A stretch of DNA of 6,643 bases, from positions 1 to 6,643 of the forward strand of contig JAMOOT010000321.1 of assembly GCA_027065215.1 (NCBI GenBank), written 5' to 3'. How positions within the stretch are numbered: position 1 is the first letter of the stretch; each line of letters starts with the position of its first letter. A model generated the notes under the pieces. It worked only from the letters and a program-made list of their open reading frames with translations. It did no database searches and was not told where the DNA came from. The translations under genes were made by a program, and so were the position numbers. Shown piece by piece: positions 1 through 6,037 of the stretch. This DNA is from Candidatus Omnitrophota bacterium. Lineage in GTDB: Bacteria > Omnitrophota > Gorgyraeia > S143-82.

Positions 1-128
1 CATATAGGGATAAATAATAGTTTGCCTTCAGTTGGGTTAACCGTGGGAAATGGAACGGTGGATAATGTATCAGATGAAGATGATGCGTATATAGCAGGCA
101 ATTTGGAAGTAGACGGCACGATATATGG
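1..128 (+). repeat. Long direct repeat, copy A (partner 3904-4031)
   Basis: Read base by base against 3904-4031, positions 1-113 are identical. Two mismatches follow (114 C versus T, 117 C versus G), and identity continues to 128 before breaking down completely. Both copies are in the same reading frame and encode the same 42-residue solenoid module, ending in GNLEVDGTIYG. The copy touches the window edge, so it may extend further upstream in this gene. Confidence 0.95.
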
Positions 129-723
129 AAGTATTTCTGGGACTTCAGATTTGCCGGGGACAGCGAGTGAGACATTCACAGTGGACACAGATAACGGTGG
201 AAGCGAGCCGGCAGATGGAGCGGGGTATGTGATAGAAGGGGGGAGTGGGGTAGATGTGAATTTCCTTTACGATGCCACAAATGATCGGATGACGTTAAAT
301 TATCCGTTGGCAATAACAGGAGGGTTATCTGCGAGTGGAGATGCAAGTATAGGTGGAGGATTGAGTGTAAGTGGGGCGGTGGATCTGTCAAGTACATTGG
401 ATGTATCGGGGGATGTGGTGATAGGAAGCACAGGGAGTAACAGTGTGACGATAAACGGAACAAACGTATCCATTTCGAACAATTTGAACATAGATTCAAA
501 TACGCTGTATATAGATGCGAGTAATGATAGGGTGGGGATTGGGACAAATACACCTTCCCTCCGTCTCTCTGTGGCAGAAGGGGATATGGGTATTGATCGA
601 GATAGAAAGGCGATTATGGATATGGATGATGGTTCGGATAGTTATTGGACTTATGATACAACAGATAATAGTGTGAAGTTGGTAATGGACTCTAAGTTGG
701 TGGTCAGAATAAGGCAGAAGTAA
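1..723 (+). CDS. Repetitive beta-solenoid fibre/surface protein, C-terminal part (5' end outside window)
   Basis: The frame is open from the first base to TAA at 721-723, giving 240 residues; the real start lies upstream, so a TTG or ATG start inside this stretch is not credible. The protein is rich in Gly, Ser, Asp, Asn and Thr and consists of short strand-turn units: an AGNLEVDG unit (94-117), several alternating SASGD/GGGLSVSG/DVSGDVVIG units (about 328-430), and a NDRVGIGTNTP motif (523-555). This GIGT-x-x-P pattern is typical of triple-stranded or solenoid segments in phage tail fibres and large bacterial surface proteins. It ends about 55 residues after that motif with no S74 chaperone, no LPXTG and no beta-barrel anchor. 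The first 128 bases are nearly identical to 3904-4031 in the downstream paralogue, whose signal peptide suggests this protein is secreted too. Exact function is unknown; a structural or adhesive role is inferred. Confidence 0.85.
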   Translation, partial: HIGINNSLPSVGLTVGNGTVDNVSDEDDAYIAGNLEVDGTIYGSISGTSDLPGTASETFTVDTDNGGSEPADGAGYVIEGGSGVDVNFLYDATNDRMTLNYPLAITGGLSASGDASIGGGLSVSGAVDLSSTLDVSGDVVIGSTGSNSVTINGTNVSISNNLNIDSNTLYIDASNDRVGIGTNTPSLRLSVAEGDMGIDRDRKAIMDMDDGSDSYWTYDTTDNSVKLVMDSKLVVRIRQK

Positions 724-727
724 GGTT

Positions 728-1576
728 ATGGGTATAAGGGATAAACACTTGTTTGCCTCTCCTATCAAGATCTCTGAGGAAGAGATAGAGTCGCACATTA
801 AGGAAGTTGCTTTGATGGATGATAGGATTTTGGCAGTCTATTTGTTTGGTCCTCGGGCAAGGGGACGGTTTAATAAGTATTCGGATGTGGATGTAGGCGT
901 TTACACGAGTGCAGATTTTAGTTGGCAGGATGTGTGTTTATTCTATGAGGAGATCTCTAAGGGGCTTGCTTCAGATAGGTTAGATGTGGTCTGGTTAAAT
1001 AAGGCAGATGCCATATTTTTGATGGATGTCCTTAAGCACGGGAAGGTGATTTTTTATAGAGATAGGCATAAGTTGGATGAGTGGGAGTTGTTGGTGCGAA
1101 AGATGTATCGGGATAGTTTGGTGTTGAGAAAAAAGGTAGAAGCGATTAGAGTGGTGAGTATTGGGGATATCTCTATAAATAAGCGCATTGAGGCATTGCT
1201 TAGATATAGAGAGGATTTATCCAGTCTATTGGATGGGGTTGAACTGTTCCAATATAAATCCGATTTAAGGGTAAAGTATGCAGTAGAGCGATTGTGTTAT
1301 CTGTGTTGTGAAGCGATATTAGACTGTTTGGAGCACATTTTGGTAAAGGAATTTGGCGTGGAAGCGTTTTCTTATGGAGAGATCTTGGAGTTATCTTATG
1401 AGAAAGGTATTTTGTCAGAGGATCTTTACGGGGCCCTTCAAGGAATATCTGGATTTCGAAATATTCTTGCCCATAGTTATCTTGATATAGATGATGAATT
1501 GGTTTATTCTAACGCCCGAAAGATGGTGATGGTAATCCCTGATTTAATTGAATTGTTGGAGGGGTGGGGAAGATGA
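728..1576 (+). CDS. Single-chain MntA-like nucleotidyltransferase / HepT-like HEPN fusion
   Basis: The protein has 282 residues. Residues about 18-125 match the minimal nucleotidyltransferase (MntA) fold: a helix, the strand AVYLFGPRARG (36-46), SDVDVGVY with carboxylates D53 and D55, a likely third carboxylate D86 in RLDVVWLN, and the usual following helix-strand-helix. Residues about 148-282 match HepT (DUF86-type HEPN): a helical bundle with FRNILAHSY (243-251), giving the RNase motif RX4HXY with R244, H249 and Y251. In known two-gene systems MntA AMPylates that tyrosine and silences the RNase. Here both domains lie on one chain, and the transferase GSX10DXD motif reads GP (G41, P42). The ATG at 728 keeps the N-terminal helix but has poor Shine-Dalgarno spacing; TTG 749 (AAGGG at 736-740) and ATG 815 are alternatives. 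The gene starts four bases after the upstream stop and overlaps the next ATG. It is cytoplasmic, with no signal peptide. Domain identity is confident; activity is inferred. Confidence 0.88.
   Translation: MGIRDKHLFASPIKISEEEIESHIKEVALMDDRILAVYLFGPRARGRFNKYSDVDVGVYTSADFSWQDVCLFYEEISKGLASDRLDVVWLNKADAIFLMDVLKHGKVIFYRDRHKLDEWELLVRKMYRDSLVLRKKVEAIRVVSIGDISINKRIEALLRYREDLSSLLDGVELFQYKSDLRVKYAVERLCYLCCEAILDCLEHILVKEFGVEAFSYGEILELSYEKGILSEDLYGALQGISGFRNILAHSYLDIDDELVYSNARKMVMVIPDLIELLEGWGR
1558..1564 (+). promoter_or_regulatory. Ribosome binding site of the large secreted protein, inside the upstream gene
   Basis: GGAGGGG lies eight bases before ATG 1573, within the last codons of the MntA-HepT fusion. 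It decides the start: ATG 1573, not the GTG at 1564 that falls inside the Shine-Dalgarno itself. The ATGA overlap (1573-1576) of start and stop implies translational coupling. Confidence 0.75.
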
Positions 1577-1635
1577 GGCGGAGTTTACTTATACTGGTGC
1601 TTGGATTGGTGTTTATGCCAATTGGGGGGTGGGCT
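1573..1635 (+). other. Predicted signal peptide of the large secreted protein
   Basis: Two arginines follow the initiator Met, then a hydrophobic stretch LLILVLGLVF, a helix breaker (P16) and small residues GG before W20-A21. Cleavage after A21 would leave a mature N-terminus DNSTDF. No lipobox cysteine is present, so Sec/signal peptidase I processing is expected rather than lipoprotein anchoring. Confidence 0.75.
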
Positions 1636-4600
1636 GATAACAGTACGGATTTTGAGATTCAAGACGACGTTACAGTATTAGGGGAAGAAGGGACCTTGAA
1701 CGATGCAGATGTGGAATTTGAAGGCGAGGTTGCAGTTCAGAGGGATATATATCAGCATGCAGGCCAGTTTGCTGGGCCGTTTGCAGGCTTTGGCAGGATA
1801 GAGAACCTCTTGACCTATTCACAGGAGTTTGATAACTCATCCTGGATCACAACAGACGCTACTGCGGCAGGGAACCAATCCGCGCCAGACCAGAGTAATA
1901 CTGCCTATCAATTGACCAACTCAGGTGGGAGTGGAGGTTCTATATCTCAGAGTGTAGCTGGTTCGGGTAGTACCGATTATGTATTTTCTATCTGGCTGAA
2001 GGCAGGAACGAGCAATTCTGCAGAGATAGAGATAAGCGATAATGGGAGCACGCCAGCGAGCAAGTCTGAGACAATCAGTTTGAGCGATAAATGGAAGCGA
2101 TATGAAGTAAGTTTCACCAGTGCCAGCGATGCCAATAGTATAACAGTGAAGGTGATAAACAATGGAGCAGATAACACTTCTATCTACATTTGGGGAGCGC
2201 AGTTAGAGGAGGGAAAGCATAGTGGGGTGTATGTCAAGACAGGAGCAAATCCAGTGAGTGAGAGGTTTGGCTTAGGGGTAAATGGGCAGGCGTATGTGGA
2301 AGATGATGTGATAGTGGGAGATGGGAGCGGTTTCAATAATAACAGCGGAGAGGCAGATCTGTATGTGGCGGGGAATTTGGAGGTAGATGGGTCGGTATGG
2401 CTTGGGGATGAGGCCACAGTAGATACATTGACAGTGACAGGGAATATGAACTTCAGCGGAGATTTAGATATGCAGGGGAATCGGATATTGAACATAGGCA
2501 ATGCAGGGACAGACTTTGATGATACAGGCGGCCTGACATTGGCGGGGGATTTAGCAGTGAATGGAGGAGATATCACCTCGAGTGCAAGTGCATTAAATAT
2601 TACTCCAGCAGATGGAGGTGGCGTATACATAACCGATGGGACGAATACATTGATGAGCATAAGTGATGCAGGGACAGTAGGGGATATGAGCCTAACAGGG
2701 TCGGCTAATATCTCTGGGGATGCCACGATAGGAGGGAATTTAACGGTAAATGGGGATACAGTGTTAGGGGATGAGTCGGGAGATTTATTGACGGTACATG
2801 GCAGGATATCGCAGGTGGATACGGGTTATTCTGTATTCATAGGAGAAGGTGCGGGAGCAAGTGATGATTTGAGTGATAATGAGAATGTGTTTGTTGGATA
2901 TCAGGCGGGGTATAGTAATACGAGTGGTGATTACAACACAGCTATGGGATATCAGGCATTGTATTCCAACACGACAGGTGAATATAACACAGCGATAGGG
3001 ACTAATTCCCTTTATTCCAACGATACAGGTTGGTTTAACACAGCGATAGGGGATTCTTCCCTTTATTCCAACATGACAGGTGGCCTTAACACAGCGATAG
3101 GGTATTATTCCCTTTATTCCAACACGACAGGTAAGGGGAACACAGCGATAGGGACTAATTCCCTTTATTCCAACACGACAGGTGAGGGGAACACAGCGAT
3201 AGGGACTAATTCCCTTTATTCCAACGATACAGGTTGGTTTAACACAGCGATAGGGGCTAATTCCCTTTATTCCAACACAACAGGAGAAACAAATCTTGGT
3301 CTGGGGTTTTCTGCTGGATCTGATATCACTACAGGTTCCTACAATATCATGGTAGGTTATAATGTCCAGGCAGACGACAATGCCTCAGACAGCCAGCTTA
3401 ACATAGGGAATACAATAAAGGGAAGAGTATTGACTGGCTTTGATGCAGTTAAATATTATGATGGCACGAGCTATACAAAGGTAACCGATGAGGCAAAGAC
3501 TACCGGGGGAACAGCCTATACAATATTGGCAGATACAGATGACTATTTTTATATAGGCTCTGAAAGGAAATTCAATCAAGTGCACATAGATTTAGATCAG
3601 GCAGGGGCAGAGGTATCACTTTCAGTTGAGTATTACAATGGCAGTAGTTGGACAACATTGAGTGTAACCGATGGGACGAATGGTTTAAGTCAAGATGGGG
3701 TAATTAGCTTTACCATGCCGGATGATTGGAGTACTACAAATATAGATGGGAGTACAAAGTACTACATTCGTCTTCACACAACGACAAATCCCACGACGAT
3801 TCCAATGGCATATTCTACCACGAGGGGGGATGGAGGGAGTCGGTTGCGGATATATTCCAATGAAGGAGACAGTGTTCCAGCCTTGGTGGTAGATGCAAGT
3901 AAGCATATAGGGATAAATAATAGTTTGCCTTCAGTTGGGTTAACCGTGGGAAATGGAACGGTGGATAATGTATCAGATGAAGATGATGCGTATATAGCAG
4001 GCAATTTGGAAGTAGATGGGACGATATATGGGACGGTGAGTTCAAGCAGTATAACAGATGACAGCTTAGATTGGGACAAGTTTATCGATAATATGACATT
4101 AGATGCTACTACGAGGATAAATATGGACAACAACTCAGCGGATTTTGAATTTGATTCGACGGACCATACTCTCTACATAGATTCGGCGAACGACAGGATA
4201 GGTATAGGGACAGATGCGCCTGGTAGTAAGTTGCATATACTTGGGACAGATAATGGAATCAGGTTAGGTTATGATGGGACAAAGTATGCGCTGTTGCGGG
4301 CTGATGCCAGTGGCAACCTTTTGATATCGAACAATGGTAGTGCAGATACTATCTCGATAACCAGTTCTGGGAATAATTCCTTGCAGGCCAGTTCAACAAC
4401 TACGTCCCGGTTGATACTCAAGTCTGATACAGATGATAATGCCGCAGGCTCTGACTTTTCCTATATAACTCTGGCAGGGGGCACAACGAACCTATACAGT
4501 TGGTATATGGGGATAGATAGCCAGGAGGCTACGAGTTCAGTAAATTATTTGTATTTTGGTTCGGATAGTGGGAGTTTGGCTGATCCATCTGGCAATAGGA

Positions 4601-5796
4601 GTTTTTCTTTTTCCTCGCAAGGCGACTTTTGGCAGAGGTTGGATTATGGTGGGTTTATAATGGGTTCGATTGACGAAGATGTGATTGACGATATGGAGGA
4701 TATCTCGGATTGGACCAGTTCAGATACAACTAATACTGGGGTTTCCCTTTCTTCTGATCCGGTAATCCGCGGTCAGGGGGCAATGGAGATAACGACCTCA
4801 TCTGGAAATTCTTCGGGTGATACGGTAACGAAATCTTTTGCTTCTTCTCAAGATTTCAGGTCAGTGGATAAGATAGGTTTCTGGATTCGGGCAACTGGTA
4901 CAGGACAGATTATCTCTATAGAGTTAGATGATGACTCTGCATCAACCGATCCCCATCATGATATAACGATAGAGAGGGCTAACCAGTGGCAATACGAGGA
5001 GTGGGATATAAGCGGGATTGATTCAGGAGATAGGGATGTTATCTCTGCAATAAAGTTTATAATAGATAACGATACGGGTTCACCTACAGTGTACGTGGAT
5101 GAGTTGCGTAAGTATAACAGTTCTACGAGGGGGTTTGAAGTCTATACCGATACGGGAGCCAATACGGTTTTATTCTCTAACGGAAAGATCATTATTCCAT
5201 CGGATGTGGAGATTATTTCAGGCGGTTCCTTTACTTTGCAGGGCTCTGCGCGCCATCAAAAAGTGGTACGCATTTCCCCAGAATATCCTAATGTGGTTTT
5301 TTATGCCGATGGAACGGATAACAGTGGAACGTTGGAGAGTGGAGTAGAGTTGCCGGCTACTAATGATTATGTGTACTCATATTATAAATGGAGCACAACA
5401 CAGACTACACAACAGGATTACGATATATACATTCGCTGGCCAGTACCGTCAGACTTTGGTGGCTTTCCTTTGGGAATCGATAATGCGTTGGTGGTGGATA
5501 TTGCAACTGCAACGACCAGTTCTTCTGATAATGCGGTGGATGTCTACCTTTACAAGGATGGTTCTGCTACGACTTTAAGTTCCTCTGATTTGGATAATGT
5601 ATCTACTACAGCGGGGGGGTGGAATACTGACCAGGAGAATAATGCAGTGATAAAGTTTGCCAGTTCCGATTCTGTACTTTCCTCTCTTTCTTCAGGGGAT
5701 GTGTTGGTGATTCGTATGAAGGTAAAGGCGAATAATACCAATTCTGGATGGGCAAAGGTAGGCGCTATAACTGTTCGGTATTTGAGTAAGTGGTGA
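1573..5796 (+). CDS. Large secreted mosaic fibre/adhesin-like protein with YadA-head-type repeats
   Basis: The protein has 1407 residues from ATG 1573. Modules by residue: signal peptide 1-21 (RR, hydrophobic core, GGWA cleavage site); a jelly-roll carbohydrate-binding-like module 78-228 that opens NLLTYSQEFDNSSW and closes WGAQLEEG, a signature seen in phage tail and surface proteins; solenoid strands 229-437; nine 17-residue repeats 438-590; a beta-sandwich 623-750 (YYNGSSWTTL, MPDDWSTTNIDG, YYIRL); a solenoid module 778-820 shared with the first gene; a GIGT-x-x-P segment 866-889 (ANDRIGIGTDAPGSKLHI); a second jelly-roll 1036-1179 (FWIRATGTGQ, ANQWQYEEWDISGI); and a C-terminal beta-domain about 1227-1407 (ISPEYPNVVF, DYDIYIRWPVPSDFGG, ending YLSKW). 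The modules are recognised from general knowledge of these families. The signal peptide argues against a genuine phage tail fibre. No LPXTG, membrane barrel, S74 chaperone or sorting domain is visible, so the anchoring is unknown. An extracellular adhesive or glycan-binding fibre is inferred. Confidence 0.9.
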   Translation: MRRSLLILVLGLVFMPIGGWADNSTDFEIQDDVTVLGEEGTLNDADVEFEGEVAVQRDIYQHAGQFAGPFAGFGRIENLLTYSQEFDNSSWITTDATAAGNQSAPDQSNTAYQLTNSGGSGGSISQSVAGSGSTDYVFSIWLKAGTSNSAEIEISDNGSTPASKSETISLSDKWKRYEVSFTSASDANSITVKVINNGADNTSIYIWGAQLEEGKHSGVYVKTGANPVSERFGLGVNGQAYVEDDVIVGDGSGFNNNSGEADLYVAGNLEVDGSVWLGDEATVDTLTVTGNMNFSGDLDMQGNRILNIGNAGTDFDDTGGLTLAGDLAVNGGDITSSASALNITPADGGGVYITDGTNTLMSISDAGTVGDMSLTGSANISGDATIGGNLTVNGDTVLGDESGDLLTVHGRISQVDTGYSVFIGEGAGASDDLSDNENVFVGYQAGYSNTSGDYNTAMGYQALYSNTTGEYNTAIGTNSLYSNDTGWFNTAIGDSSLYSNMTGGLNTAIGYYSLYSNTTGKGNTAIGTNSLYSNTTGEGNTAIGTNSLYSNDTGWFNTAIGANSLYSNTTGETNLGLGFSAGSDITTGSYNIMVGYNVQADDNASDSQLNIGNTIKGRVLTGFDAVKYYDGTSYTKVTDEAKTTGGTAYTILADTDDYFYIGSERKFNQVHIDLDQAGAEVSLSVEYYNGSSWTTLSVTDGTNGLSQDGVISFTMPDDWSTTNIDGSTKYYIRLHTTTNPTTIPMAYSTTRGDGGSRLRIYSNEGDSVPALVVDASKHIGINNSLPSVGLTVGNGTVDNVSDEDDAYIAGNLEVDGTIYGTVSSSSITDDSLDWDKFIDNMTLDATTRINMDNNSADFEFDSTDHTLYIDSANDRIGIGTDAPGSKLHILGTDNGIRLGYDGTKYALLRADASGNLLISNNGSADTISITSSGNNSLQASSTTTSRLILKSDTDDNAAGSDFSYITLAGGTTNLYSWYMGIDSQEATSSVNYLYFGSDSGSLADPSGNRSFSFSSQGDFWQRLDYGGFIMGSIDEDVIDDMEDISDWTSSDTTNTGVSLSSDPVIRGQGAMEITTSSGNSSGDTVTKSFASSQDFRSVDKIGFWIRATGTGQIISIELDDDSASTDPHHDITIERANQWQYEEWDISGIDSGDRDVISAIKFIIDNDTGSPTVYVDELRKYNSSTRGFEVYTDTGANTVLFSNGKIIIPSDVEIISGGSFTLQGSARHQKVVRISPEYPNVVFYADGTDNSGTLESGVELPATNDYVYSYYKWSTTQTTQQDYDIYIRWPVPSDFGGFPLGIDNALVVDIATATTSSSDNAVDVYLYKDGSATTLSSSDLDNVSTTAGGWNTDQENNAVIKFASSDSVLSSLSSGDVLVIRMKVKANNTNSGWAKVGAITVRYLSKW
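2884..3342 (+). repeat. Nine tandem 51-base repeats encoding 17-residue YadA-head-like units
   Basis: The period is exactly 51 bases. Units start at 2884, 2935, 2986, 3037, 3088, 3139, 3190, 3241 and 3292, and a decayed tenth begins at 3343. The protein consensus is NTAIGTNSLYSNTTGxx. Units 3-8 all start with the identical 15 bases AACACAGCGATAGGG. The outer units (NVFVGYQAGYSNTSG at the front, NLGLGFSAGSDITTG at the back) are more diverged, as expected when central units expand by recombination. NTAxG-type repeats of this sort form left-handed trimeric beta-roll heads in YadA-like adhesins and occur in many fibre proteins. Confidence 0.95.
3904..4031 (+). repeat. Long direct repeat, copy B (partner 1-128)
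   Basis: This is the in-frame copy inside the large secreted protein (residues 778-820), matching 1-128 at all but two bases. The downstream boundary is abrupt: after 4031 it reads GTVSSSSITDDSLD, where the other copy reads SISGTSDLPG. A weaker, older relative of the AGNLEVDG part also occurs at 2356-2391 in the same gene. Confidence 0.95.
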
Positions 5797-5983
5797 GGTA
5801 GGAATATACCCTTACCGGGGGATTTGAGTTATTCGAGTAGGTCTTTTTTAGGTGATTTTTAGTTTGGTGAATTAAGATTCAGTGGCAGAAAGGTTTTTAA
5901 ATTCAGTTTGGTTCTGTTTCGATCTTTTAGTGTGTTGGGATTTTTAGCGGATTGCCCGACTATGGATTTAGTTGAAAGTATGT

Positions 5984-6013
5984 TTGAATTTTTGTATGGG
6001 TCTTAGATAGAAT
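5984..6013 (+). promoter_or_regulatory. Possible sigma-70-type promoter for the AAA-ATPase-like gene
   Basis: A -35-like TTGAAT (5984-5989) and a -10-like TAGAAT (6008-6013) are separated by 18 bases, leaving a leader of about 20 bases before the Shine-Dalgarno and ATG. The match is moderate and the region is AT-rich, so chance is a real possibility. The gap from the upstream gene makes a separate promoter plausible. Confidence 0.3.
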
Positions 6014-6026
6014 AGGGTAGTAGATA

Positions 6027-6034
6027 GGGAGGAG
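6027..6034 (+). promoter_or_regulatory. Strong Shine-Dalgarno of the AAA-ATPase-like gene
   Basis: GGGAGGAG with core GGAGG at 6028-6032 lies five bases before ATG 6038. It fixes the start and is consistent with the conserved N-terminus of the family beginning a few residues later. Confidence 0.75.
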
Positions 6035-6037
6035 AGA

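Larger units (their letters stand above)
5797..6037 (+). other. Intergenic region of about 240 bases
   Basis: No ORF of convincing length exists here; all three forward frames are broken by stops. It is T-rich on the + strand, in contrast to the purine-rich genes around it. A small imperfect hairpin can be drawn at 5797-5816 (GGTAGG with CTTACC, loop of eight), but no U-run follows directly; the nearest T-run is at 5842-5848, so it is not a clear intrinsic terminator. The motif TTTTTAG recurs three times (near 5844, 5854 and 5941) without clear structure. A weak promoter candidate lies near the 3' end. Confidence 0.6.

Noticed and set aside
1564..1572. GTG at 1564 as the start of the large secreted protein
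   Set aside because: It lies on the last base of the GGAGGGG Shine-Dalgarno; ATG 1573 is spaced correctly and gives a clean signal peptide beginning MRRS.
2184..2726. 180-codon open frame on the - strand
   Set aside because: It is antisense to the solenoid part of the large protein; its Ser/Pro-rich translation mirrors Gly/Asp/Thr codons and has no recognisable domain or ribosome binding site.
2884..3342. CRISPR-like array
   Set aside because: The 51-base period is fully coding in one frame, has no unique spacers, and translates to a known type of protein repeat.
3904..4031. Repeat pair as insertion-sequence ends or att sites
   Set aside because: Both copies are in-frame coding modules with no transposase or integrase between them; gene conversion or duplication explains them better.
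5099..5578. Two short + strand frames (5099-5347 and 5363-5578)
   Set aside because: They lie out of frame inside the C-terminal part of the large protein, whose own frame shows conserved domain motifs throughout.
1..5796. Prophage tail region
   Set aside because: Modules resemble tail fibres, but the large protein has a signal peptide and no capsid, baseplate, lysis or integrase gene is nearby.
5797..5850. Intrinsic terminator after the large protein
   Set aside because: The hairpin is short and imperfect and the T-run is about 25 bases away, so it does not meet the usual form.
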